Virus record (IMG/VR): IMGVR_UViG_3300036853_000468 | Span: 1-57,729 of that record | Length of the DNA stretch: 57,729 bases | Reading direction: 5' to 3' (one strand) | Source: a virus | Shown here: piece after piece, positions 8,263 to 14,197 of the stretch | How positions within the stretch are numbered: position 1 is the first letter of the stretch | Layout of the letters: every line of letters starts with the position of its first letter | The notes under the pieces: generated by a model | What the model was told of the DNA's origin: nothing | Databases searched by the model: none | Seen by the model: only the letters and a program-made list of their open reading frames with translations | Program-made: the position numbers and the translations under genes

Positions 8263-8568
8263 ATGGCAGAAGAACAAGAGATCCCGCTTGGGGAAAGAAC
8301 AATCTTCGTAACAACTCGCGATGGGCAAGTTCCAGTCACTGTCTATAGAACCAGCGACAAGCAGGATTGGATGACCACACACATGTCTCACCTCTATATG
8401 TCTTGCACGCCATACGTGCGAGACATGAAGATTAAGCAGTGGGAAGCAGAGGGAAAACTCAAGCGCAGTAAAATTAAAGGAAAGGCGCTGTATATTCGCC
8501 TTGTCGACCTCAACTGGATGAGGGATGAAATACACAGCGCCAAAGAGGTTCCTACTGAGGAAAACTAA
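8263..8568 (+). CDS. Hypothetical protein, possible DNA-binding
   Basis: 101 residues, unknown family. A beta-rich N-terminus (RTIFVTTRDGQVPVTVYR) is followed by a helical region with YVRDMKIKQWEAEGKLKRSKIKGKALYI. That last piece looks like the recognition helix and wing of a small winged HTH, but the evidence is weak. A GGAAGAAAG ribosome-binding site precedes the ATG. It is transcribed from the operator-covered promoter at 8180-8208. Its last 17 nt overlap the end of the convergent gene at 8552. Confidence 0.65.
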   Translation: MAEEQEIPLGERTIFVTTRDGQVPVTVYRTSDKQDWMTTHMSHLYMSCTPYVRDMKIKQWEAEGKLKRSKIKGKALYIRLVDLNWMRDEIHSAKEVPTEEN

Positions 8569-8812
8569 CTCCGAGCCAATTCCAGAAAAAAGGAGAAGCT
8601 TCTTGAACAAGAGCAATAAGCTGCTGTGGAGAGTACTCAATCGCAGCAGCAGAGGAGGAAGCTGCTGCGTTGGAGACTGCGAACACAACGTGAGCCGCCC
8701 TGTCTGCTGTTTGTCGTATGGCTGTGAGAGTTATTTGTCTATCTCCTAATTCGATGAAAAATCCGCACTCTAGGGAATTTAGTACTACTTGAATTCTATT
8801 CTCTGAGTTCAT
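8552..8812 (-). CDS. Hypothetical protein
   Basis: 86 residues from ATG 8812, chosen for its GGAGG at 5 nt; a longer open frame to 9058 runs through the HTH gene and is rejected. The sequence shows ECGFFIELGDRQITLTAIRQTADRAA, a mixed strand/helix unit, then an alanine/serine-rich linker (VSNAAASSSAAAIEY) and a tryptophan/phenylalanine-rich end (ASPFFWNWLGVSFPQ). No family recognised. It lies about 110 nt downstream of the HTH gene and is probably co-transcribed with it. Confidence 0.6.
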   Translation of the reverse strand: MNSENRIQVVLNSLECGFFIELGDRQITLTAIRQTADRAAHVVFAVSNAAASSSAAAIEYSPQQLIALVQEASPFFWNWLGVSFPQ

Positions 8813-8924
8813 GTTGTCCTCCGCTACACGCGAATAAAAACAAGAAGCAATCCTCCCTCTCGAATCATTGTAAAGCCCGACAACAAAAGTTATACAAGAC
8901 TGGTGCCCTGACTTTTCCACAAAG

Positions 8925-9146
8925 TTATCCACATTTCTTGGGAGGATCGGGTCTGGGCATATGATACTCCTGTACGTAGGTCTCCGCCTCTTCTTCCTTG
9001 AAGAGGAACAGCTTCTTTTGTGAAGGGATTCTATGAAGCGGAAGGATACCAGCGTCAATGTCCTTCCGTATTTGGTTGCATGACCTCACCCCCGCACGTT
9101 GCATTACCTCTTTCATGGTGAGGTAGCCTTCTGGGACGCGTGCCAT
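8925..9146 (-). CDS. MerR/excisionase-like HTH protein
   Basis: 73 residues from ATG 9146, which has AGGAGG at 8 nt; an upstream GTG at 9155 is the alternative. PEGYLTMKEVMQRAGV is a helix-turn-helix of the MerR/excisionase style (helix 1, turn, second helix with RSCNQIRKDIDAG), followed by a wing (ILPLHRIPSQKKLFLFKEEEAETYV). Such single-domain proteins act as phage regulators or recombination directionality factors. It is expressed from the strong leftward promoter at 9183-9211, so it is a candidate for the protein that binds the nearby operators. Confidence 0.75.
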   Translation of the reverse strand: MARVPEGYLTMKEVMQRAGVRSCNQIRKDIDAGILPLHRIPSQKKLFLFKEEEAETYVQEYHMPRPDPPKKCG

Positions 9147-9182
9147 TGGTTTCACCTCCTCTTATAGTGCATATCAATCAAC

Positions 9183-9211
9183 ACTATAACACGTCGAGCA
9201 ACGTCAGTCAA
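9183..9211 (-). promoter_or_regulatory. Strong leftward promoter of the HTH gene
   Basis: Minus strand: TTGACT (9211-9206), 17-nt spacer, TATAGT (9188-9183); each box matches consensus at 5 of 6 positions. The left operator arm CGAGCAACG (9195-9203) lies in the spacer. Confidence 0.7.
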
Positions 9212-9265
9212 AATAGCTATACGCTATTGGTTGTCGTTGCTCGATATTGAATGACATAGTATGAT
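9195..9265 (+). promoter_or_regulatory. Rightward promoter and dyad operator
   Basis: TTGCTC (9237-9242), 17-nt spacer, TATGAT (9260-9265). A 9-bp inverted repeat, CGAGCAACG (9195-9203) with CGTTGCTCG (9235-9243), encloses a second one, AATAGC (9212-9217) with GCTATT (9223-9228). One arm overlaps this -35 box and the other the leftward promoter's spacer, so one repressor could silence both or form a loop. Confidence 0.65.
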
Positions 9266-9344
9266 GTGTGTGATCAAAAAGACAAAGGGAGATGAAGGAT
9301 GAGCCACTATGATGGTGTGTGCTTCTATATAAAGGAGGAGTGCT

Positions 9345-9644
9345 ATGTGGCCTGATTCATGGTTCTGGATCGGTATGATGCTTGGAACGCTGTATGGAAC
9401 GTTATTCGTTCTCTGCTCGTTTGCACTATTTTGCCAAATAACAGCGCAACTGCGTCAGTCCTTGCCTAAACCTCAAGCAAAGAAACCCAAACTAAAGAGC
9501 GAACAGGTGAGCCTGAGAAGAGCATACGTGCGCAAAAGTGAGTATGTGCCAGAGCAGCGCGTGGAGAGTTGGCGTGAATATACTCACAAGGTTAATGCAC
9601 CTACACAACCGCTGACCACTGAGCAATTATGGCCCGACTCGTGA
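9345..9644 (+). CDS. Small single-pass membrane protein
   Basis: 99 residues. Residues 5-32 (SWFWIGMMLGTLYGTLFVLC) form one hydrophobic membrane segment; the rest is a basic cytoplasmic-type tail rich in K, R, P and Q. An AAAGGAGG ribosome-binding site at ideal spacing predicts high expression. It stands alone behind an operator-controlled promoter and converges on the lysis genes. Lysogenic conversion, superinfection exclusion or a lysis accessory role are possible; nothing in the sequence decides. Confidence 0.7.
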   Translation: MWPDSWFWIGMMLGTLYGTLFVLCSFALFCQITAQLRQSLPKPQAKKPKLKSEQVSLRRAYVRKSEYVPEQRVESWREYTHKVNAPTQPLTTEQLWPDS

Positions 9645-9668
9645 TTTTCTCGTCATCAACACTGGCTT

Positions 9669-10046
9669 TTACGTCGATCCCTCCGGCAAAGGTAGATTGA
9701 CTGGTGTTGCCTTGTCTGCGCTTTCGCTTTGCACCGCGTTGAGCAGATGGACAGAGCGCTCAATAAGATCTCCTGTAACTGGGTCAGGTGGTATGGGTAG
9801 ATGCGCCTCTTTCAGGAAGTTGCGGACAGACTCTAGAGCTTTTTGCTTCTTCTCCTCAGAGGTGAGTGAAATGCCCCCCTTGTGCATTTGCTCGACTGCC
9901 TGCGCTGCGTCTTCCGCAAATTCTTTGAGTTTGCGGAGTCGATTTTCAGGAAGATACCGGACTGCAATATTCCAGAGAAAGGCAAGTATGAAGCATTCCA
10001 GCGGGAATCCTGCGATAAGTAAGCTCATGATTGTATCGAATGTCAT
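9669..10046 (-). CDS. Holin, LLH-type
   Basis: 125 residues. An N-terminal membrane segment (TIMSLLIAGFPLECFILAFLW) is followed by a charged helical domain with AAQAVEQMHKGG, QKALESVRNFLKEAHLPIP and DLIERSVHLLNAV. This is the pattern of the LLH family of phage holins, with its AVxxxEQ...K and IExAVxxLN elements. Holins form membrane lesions that let the endolysin reach peptidoglycan. Only one base separates it from the amidase gene, forming a lysis pair at the end of the late operon. Confidence 0.8.
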   Translation of the reverse strand: MTFDTIMSLLIAGFPLECFILAFLWNIAVRYLPENRLRKLKEFAEDAAQAVEQMHKGGISLTSEEKKQKALESVRNFLKEAHLPIPPDPVTGDLIERSVHLLNAVQSESADKATPVNLPLPEGST

Positions 10047-10047
10047 G

Positions 10048-10893
10048 TTATGCCTTCTTGGGAATCGCTGCGTAGGCTGCGTTCAGTTCCAGGCCCCACT
10101 GCTGCTCATATACTACGCCTACTTTTGGGGTCCACCAGAGTAAGCCAAACTTAAAGAGTTGACGCGTTCCCGCTCCTAAATCAGGACGATGCAACTGTAC
10201 AGGGCTTGCGCCGTATGCCGGTCCTAAAGGCACGTTGGCCGCGTCCCACGGGTGGCTCAGGATGTATGTTCTGAAGCCAGCGTCAACTGGTATGCCCCCA
10301 AAACTCAGCACTTTCCCGTCGTCTTTCCATCCCTGTGGTACCATGCAGGTTGTTCCTCCTTTCAGATAGGCCCATAACGCGTCCCACGGGTAAGGACCTG
10401 GACAACGCGCCCGATTGACAGGATCGATATCTGCATGCGAGATGACCCCGCCATTTCCATCTCCCGCACGCTTGGGTATCCCGTAGGTATCACAAATACA
10501 CTGTACGACCTGAAAACTCTTCTGCACTTGTATGGAAGTCAACACGTCTGAATTATCGTTTGACGGCTTTACATGCTCAATTGAAATGCTAGTGAGGTTT
10601 GGGTTTACATTGTCTGGTAAGTAGGAGGCATGTCCAGCAGTGAGTACTCCATTTCCCCACGCCGCTTGATTCATACTGACGCCCTGAACGATATGACCGT
10701 CTTGCCCTATGATCAGATGTGTGGATGCCTGTACGGTACTTGTGGCAAAGTAGTTTGCAATGTTTTCAGCAGATGATCCGCCCGCCGTTCCGTGCAAACA
10801 GATATACTTTGGCTTGTAGCCTAATCTCGACATCGATTTTTGCTGGTAGTCTATTTCGATGGCTTCATCCAGCCAACCGTTCACAATCTTCAT
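10048..10893 (-). CDS. Endolysin: N-acetylmuramoyl-L-alanine amidase (Amidase_2)
   Basis: 281 residues. The zinc amidase domain covers about residues 5-180: H34 in YICLHGTAGG, H153 in ISHADIDP and C164 in RARCPGPYPWD match the three zinc ligands, and E106 in SIEHVKP fits the catalytic acid. It cleaves the bond between muramic acid and L-alanine of peptidoglycan for lysis. The 100-residue C-terminal extension (from about TTCMVPQGWKD) is aromatic-rich and may bind the cell wall. There is no signal peptide, consistent with release by the adjacent holin. Confidence 0.9.
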   Translation of the reverse strand: MKIVNGWLDEAIEIDYQQKSMSRLGYKPKYICLHGTAGGSSAENIANYFATSTVQASTHLIIGQDGHIVQGVSMNQAAWGNGVLTAGHASYLPDNVNPNLTSISIEHVKPSNDNSDVLTSIQVQKSFQVVQCICDTYGIPKRAGDGNGGVISHADIDPVNRARCPGPYPWDALWAYLKGGTTCMVPQGWKDDGKVLSFGGIPVDAGFRTYILSHPWDAANVPLGPAYGASPVQLHRPDLGAGTRQLFKFGLLWWTPKVGVVYEQQWGLELNAAYAAIPKKA

Positions 10894-10905
10894 TGGTTGC
10901 TCCCT

Positions 10906-11274
10906 TCATTTTGTCATATCTTCCATGATGGATCTAACCATATCAGAAGCAAACAAAACCTTGCATAGTTCATTGACGCATAGTAAAAGCCTGTGATACT
11001 GTTCAGTATCATCTTGTGAGAGCGTGCATCCCCTGCGATCTACCAGCCACTTTTTGGTGACTTGCCAGCCATTAATCCGAAGGTTCCACGCCTGTAATGA
11101 GACCTCAAAGTAGTGGAGGTCGTCGATATATACACGTCCTTCAATGAGTTCAGCACGCTTTACCTTGAGACCAGCTCGAACTGGCTTGTCTAATTTTCGT
11201 GATGCTGCGTGTTCTTTCGCAGTACACTCTGCAATCTTTGCGTCAATCCACTCATCACCAGATTGGGAAGTCAT
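10906..11274 (-). CDS. Small protein resembling the type ISP R-M C-terminal domain
   Basis: 122 residues. The segment from about residue 50 to 105 contains YFEVSLQAWNLRINGWQV, then TKKWLVDRRGCTLSQDDTE, QYHRLLLCVNELCKVL. It resembles the short conserved C-terminal block found in type ISP restriction-modification enzymes, whose pattern is roughly W-x-F-x-I-G-G-Y-Q-V, K-W-L-K-D-R-K-G-R-x-L-S. No helicase or methyltransferase part is encoded nearby. The N-terminal part (WIDAKIAECTAKEHAASRKLDK) is similar to the small gene at 13165. Function unknown; the resemblance is from memory. Confidence 0.6.
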   Translation of the reverse strand: MTSQSGDEWIDAKIAECTAKEHAASRKLDKPVRAGLKVKRAELIEGRVYIDDLHYFEVSLQAWNLRINGWQVTKKWLVDRRGCTLSQDDTEQYHRLLLCVNELCKVLFASDMVRSIMEDMTK

Positions 11275-11317
11275 GACTTGCTGCTGTCCTCCTTCTTGCT
11301 CTCAACACCACTCAATC

Positions 11318-11458
11318 CTATTCTGTCTGACAAAGTGGGCACCCGATGACCCAGGATTGTCGCTTTGCGTCGCAGGTCATTTCGCCGGGTCGCAACTTCA
11401 GGAGGTCTTTATCGACAACCACAACCTGTGTTAATCGTTGTTCACTGCTCTCTTCCAT
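11318..11458 (-). CDS. Small hypothetical protein (46 aa)
   Basis: 46 residues starting MEESSEQRLTQVVVVDKD and ending IGCPLCQTE, with C29 and the C40-x2-C43 pair as possible metal ligands. It fills exactly the gap between two operon genes, three bases after the stop of the upstream gene. GAGG lies close before the ATG. No family recognised; short, but the tight packing supports it. Confidence 0.5.
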   Translation of the reverse strand: MEESSEQRLTQVVVVDKDLLKLRPGEMTCDAKRQSWVIGCPLCQTE

Positions 11459-11461
11459 GCC

Positions 11462-11701
11462 TCATTCTCTTGCTTTTAATATGAATATCTCTTGCTTGCG
11501 GAAAAGTGACACTGCCATTTGCTGTTGCCAGAATCCCGCATGCGCTGTGTCGATATGCATGCGAACCTCCATCTCCTGAAAGATCTCTTCCTCATAGCGG
11601 ATACAATCGTCCCACGTCACTGGCTCACCCTGCTTCTTTGCATTGCGATCCATCAAAGCCTGCCAGCGCTCTTCAAGATAGCGTCTTTGCTGTTCAGTCA
11701 C
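11462..11701 (-). CDS. Hypothetical protein
   Basis: 79 residues, helical and charged: TEQQRRYLEERWQALMDRNA, then WDDCIRYEEEIFQEMEVRM. No cysteine cluster, membrane segment or known motif. The start overlaps the upstream gene's stop by 4 nt, so it is translated in the accessory string of the late operon between the fibre genes and the lysis pair. Confidence 0.65.
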   Translation of the reverse strand: MTEQQRRYLEERWQALMDRNAKKQGEPVTWDDCIRYEEEIFQEMEVRMHIDTAHAGFWQQQMAVSLFRKQEIFILKARE

Positions 11702-11904
11702 TCTGCAACCTCTTCAGGATAGAGCACACCACGATACTTCTTTCCTTTATATGTCGCGCTTGCCTCGATTCCAAATGGCAACTTGTGCCCGATGATCTGT
11801 ATTTCCTCATACTTCTCAATCCACCAGCGTGGCTTGATACTGAGTGCTGCCATCTCCTCATCGGTCAGCGCAGGCGGTGTTTTCTTTCTCCTCTTGCGCT
11901 TCAT
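11698..11904 (-). CDS. Hypothetical small basic protein
   Basis: 68 residues. A basic N-terminus (MKRKRRKKTPPALTDEEM) leads into a compact region with KPRWWIEKYEEIQIIGHKLPFG and a beta hairpin ASATYKGKKYRGVLYPEEV. No family recognised. Its ATG overlaps (as ATGA) the stop that the upstream Acb2/Tad1 domain would use in its conserved frame, and lies directly after the stop of the frame as written. Confidence 0.65.
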   Translation of the reverse strand: MKRKRRKKTPPALTDEEMAALSIKPRWWIEKYEEIQIIGHKLPFGIEASATYKGKKYRGVLYPEEVAE

Positions 11905-12120
11905 TCATTCCGAGCTATGGCAGCGTTCGCAAACATCACAGACTTTTTCCAGCTCGGTCAAGGCTAAAGATTGCTCACGTGAATACGGTGTCAGATCAAC
12001 GATGAGCAGGGCAAATTCCTTTGCCTTCTCTCGGATCTCCTGGTATCGCTCGACTTGTCCTTCTTTTGGGGCATGGTAAGAAAAATCGTTCTCAATTCGT
12101 GCTCTCATGTCGGTATCCAT
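11902..12120 (-). other. Probable stand-alone Acb2/Tad1 hairpin gene nested in the fusion, with a one-base shift
   Basis: An internal ATG at 12120 (residue M100 of the fusion) has AAAGGA at 7 nt, so a separate hairpin protein of typical size could be made. Removing one A from the A5 run at 11944-11948 gives LEKSVMFANAAIARNE and then a stop that overlaps the next ATG by 4 nt, like other operon junctions here. Y114, H115 and K133 of the fusion lie where the family has its conserved YH and AKE positions. Possible explanations are sequence error, real loss of function, or slippage on the A run. Confidence 0.7.
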
Positions 12121-12417
12121 AGGGTTATCCTTTTCTTGTTTATGCGTAGCTTCAAAGTGTAGACCGAACACATCGATGCCACCAGGTGCAAAGGCCATAA
12201 ACGCGACCGATTCGGCGAGTGCTGCCGCATACGCGCCACCCCGTCTGCCGCCAAACAGGAAATCATCACCACCTGATGACAGTGCCTTACCCAGACGTTT
12301 CTTTTCCTTTTCAAATTCCCAGTCTTGCGGCGGCCCATATTGTTGCCACTCTCTGATGCATAGGCTGACTGCTGCTTGTAAGAATGTTCGGATGTGATGA
12401 AGTTTTGTATCACTCAT
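11905..12417 (-). CDS. Fusion: 'APGG' domain plus Acb2/Tad1 hairpin domain, tail frameshifted
   Basis: 170 residues in two parts. Residues 1-95 form a domain with LSSGGDDFLFGG and MAFAPGGIDVFGLHFEA that recurs as a separate gene at 51504; its function is unknown. Residues 104-158 (IENDFSYHAPKEGQVERYQE, REKAKEFALLI, SREQSLALTELEK) match the Acb2/Tad1 hairpin domain, whose known members sequester cyclic nucleotide or cADPR-type signals to block CBASS or Thoeris immunity. The family's usual ending (xMWANAAIARNE) is replaced by VCDVCERCHSSE. The expected tail is encoded in the +1 frame just after a run of five A (11944-11948). Confidence 0.75.
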   Translation of the reverse strand: MSDTKLHHIRTFLQAAVSLCIREWQQYGPPQDWEFEKEKKRLGKALSSGGDDFLFGGRRGGAYAAALAESVAFMAFAPGGIDVFGLHFEATHKQEKDNPMDTDMRARIENDFSYHAPKEGQVERYQEIREKAKEFALLIVDLTPYSREQSLALTELEKVCDVCERCHSSE

Positions 12418-12634
12418 CGAGCTTTATCTTCAACTCTGCTGCAATGAGCAGTGCTGTATGCCACTCGGCACTATGCTGTATAAGATGAGCATATTGGGTA
12501 GTGGTGAGCAATGGGTCACTCTCATCCAGGCGTGCTTTAATGGCATCGTTCCAACGATTCATCTCGCTACTACTGTGGAGCATGACGCGGTTGAGCACAC
12601 GGCGTACTTCCTGCACTGGAATGGTGTCACTCAT
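12410..12634 (-). CDS. Hypothetical helical protein
   Basis: 74 residues, predicted all-helical: PVQEVRRVLNRVMLHSSSEM, RWNDAIKARLDESD, EWHTALLIAAELKIKLDE. No cysteines or motifs. It overlaps its neighbours by 8 nt on each side, indicating translational coupling with the Acb2-domain gene that follows. Confidence 0.65.
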   Translation of the reverse strand: MSDTIPVQEVRRVLNRVMLHSSSEMNRWNDAIKARLDESDPLLTTTQYAHLIQHSAEWHTALLIAAELKIKLDE

Positions 12635-12962
12635 CCTTTGTTAGCTCCTCTCGTTCTTGCTGATGTGTAGCTTTGACATGACTCTCTGCTATCTTCCGTT
12701 GCTCCCGTACCTGTAGCTCTATCTGTGCGGCTCTCCATAGACAGAGATCCCACTCCTGTGCGCATTGACTGTGTTGTATTCCATCCTCATCTATCCATTC
12801 AATAGTGTACCACTGACGAGATGCAACCCTCGGTCGATACTCGCAAGAGAAGGTTACTTTTCCGCTGAACATCATTTCGTCCATAAATGCAGAAAGACTC
12901 ATTTCAGCCCACGGTGTCTCGTTCCGGCGCTGATAGACATTGCTATCAAAAAGTGAACTCAT
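12627..12962 (-). CDS. Hypothetical protein
   Basis: 111 residues from ATG 12962, which overlaps the upstream stop as ATGA; a start at 12992 would lie deeper in the upstream gene. Central beta-strand pattern (KVTFSCEYRPRVASRQWYTI) resembles small single-domain RNA- or DNA-contact folds, but no family is recognised. The C-terminal third is a charged helix (REQRKIAESHVKATHQQERE). Confidence 0.65.
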   Translation of the reverse strand: MSSLFDSNVYQRRNETPWAEMSLSAFMDEMMFSGKVTFSCEYRPRVASRQWYTIEWIDEDGIQHSQCAQEWDLCLWRAAQIELQVREQRKIAESHVKATHQQEREELTKDE

Positions 12963-13168
12963 ATTGTTTGCTCTCTCAACTTCCCCTGACAATGCGAACA
13001 GATGACATCTGTTGCCACCTCCTCTGAAGACAGTTCTCTTCGCACTCCATTCTTTCTGGTCTCACTCTTGAACCCATGTTCAGCATAGCACGCTTTATGG
13101 AAATAGTCGAATGCTCGTCCTGGCATGATTTCGGTTTGCCATGCGATAGAGATGATGGTGTGACTCAT
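12959..13168 (-). CDS. Small zinc-finger-like protein
   Basis: 69 residues. H24-x2-C27 in FHKACYAEHGF and the C-terminal VICSHCQGKL (C-x2-C) together make a plausible four-ligand zinc site. Function unknown. ATGA overlaps on both sides place it firmly in the late accessory operon. Confidence 0.65.
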   Translation of the reverse strand: MSHTIISIAWQTEIMPGRAFDYFHKACYAEHGFKSETRKNGVRRELSSEEVATDVICSHCQGKLREQTI

Positions 13169-13347
13169 TGCTGCTCCGGTTGTGCCTCTGTTTTAGCCCT
13201 TGCACGGCCTGTGGATGCGCGTTGGAGACGACGCGCATCAATCTTGTCCAGTATAGCCATAGCGCGTTGCTCCTTCTCTTGCGCCTCAGCAATCTTGTTG
13301 TTCAGCCACGGGTCCCAGGTCGGACCCGTATTTTGGTGGGTTTTCAT
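13165..13347 (-). CDS. Hypothetical short helical protein
   Basis: 60 residues from ATG 13347, with AAAGGTG at 6 nt; a longer frame to 13425 overlaps the upstream gene and lacks a ribosome-binding site. TWDPWLNNKIAEAQEKEQRA and MAILDKIDARRLQ resemble the N-terminus of the protein at 10906 (WIDAKIAECTAKEHAAS, LDKPVRAG), suggesting a duplicated helical module. Function unknown. Confidence 0.6.
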   Translation of the reverse strand: MKTHQNTGPTWDPWLNNKIAEAQEKEQRAMAILDKIDARRLQRASTGRARAKTEAQPEQQ

Positions 13348-13361
13348 GATCATCACCTTTG

Positions 13362-13883
13362 TCACTTTATAAAATGGAACACCAACGCCATAACGATGCC
13401 AGCAACTCCCACGAGGTAGCCCCACAATGCATTTGCCCCTGTGGATTTACCGCCTATTTCGCTACGGGATTCACGCAGGCCAGCTATTTCTTTTGTTAGG
13501 TTTTCCACGCTCTTGTCAAAGGCAAGTCGCTGGCTCTCCAATCTGCTCTCAAAAAAGATGCGCATTGCTTCAAGCTTGTCGTCATGCGCCTTGAACAAGC
13601 CAAGCGCTTCCGCTCGTTGCATGAGGAGTTTCGCCTGATCGTCAAGCTGCCCCCGAAACTCGTTACTGCGCAGATTGTAGTCCTTTTGTGCCTCTTCCGC
13701 CTTGATGATGGCCTTCTCCGAAGCTGCGAAGGCACTGGTCACGGCCTCCTTCTGTGCTAGAAGCGCCGCCTGAACTGCAATTTCCGCCGCCCGAAAGCGC
13801 ATATCGTATTGCCTGTCACGCTCGTCCACAATACGTTCTAGAAATTCTCTCATAGGGATGGATGGCAGCCCGTCTTCACTCAC
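13362..13883 (-). CDS. Membrane-anchored coiled-coil phage protein
   Basis: 173 residues. A long alanine-rich coiled coil (RFRAAEIAVQAALLAQKEAV, SEKAIIKAEEAQKDYNLRSN) leads to NEFRGQLDDQAKLLMQR and ends in one membrane segment (WGYLVGVAGIVMALVFHFIK). I know this layout, with the NEFRxQLxDQ signature and a terminal transmembrane helix, from many phages where the gene lies between tail fibre and lysis genes; a holin-like or lysis-accessory role is often proposed but unproven. Start overlaps the upstream gene by 4 nt. Confidence 0.75.
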   Translation of the reverse strand: MSEDGLPSIPMREFLERIVDERDRQYDMRFRAAEIAVQAALLAQKEAVTSAFAASEKAIIKAEEAQKDYNLRSNEFRGQLDDQAKLLMQRAEALGLFKAHDDKLEAMRIFFESRLESQRLAFDKSVENLTKEIAGLRESRSEIGGKSTGANALWGYLVGVAGIVMALVFHFIK

Positions 13884-14197
13884 CGCTCAATCGTCTGGCT
13901 ATCAATATCAAATGTCTGCTGATCCGCCGTCCCCCGCTTCAGGACAATACGCCTCTTATGTGTGCGTATGATCCCCACATCGTTTGCCCCTGGTGTATAG
14001 GTAATCGTGGCTGGATTCCCCGCCGTTAAACTACTGAACACTCCGGTACCTACGATTTCCGTATTTGGATATGATGAGTCGATAAACACAAAGGTGAAAT
14101 CGCTCACGGTAAGCCCCGTAATATCGAGACTGCCCAATGCAGGAACTAGCCCGAATGTCCACGGAGGCTTGCGATCTCCTTTAACCCATTCACTCAT
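13880..14197 (-). CDS. Putative virion-associated beta-sandwich protein
   Basis: 105 residues, beta-rich. GSLDITGLTVSDFTFVFIDS, then TGVFSSLTAGNPATITYTPG and IIRTHKRRIVLKRG look like an immunoglobulin-like or baseplate BppU-type sandwich, as found with tail fibres. ATGA overlaps with the fibre gene before it and the coiled-coil gene after it. The assignment rests on pattern and context only. Confidence 0.55.
   Translation of the reverse strand: MSEWVKGDRKPPWTFGLVPALGSLDITGLTVSDFTFVFIDSSYPNTEIVGTGVFSSLTAGNPATITYTPGANDVGIIRTHKRRIVLKRGTADQQTFDIDSQTIER

Noticed and set aside
8813-9058. N-terminal extension of the 8552 gene
   Set aside because: It crosses the HTH gene in another frame; the ATG at 8812 has GGAGG at 5 nt.
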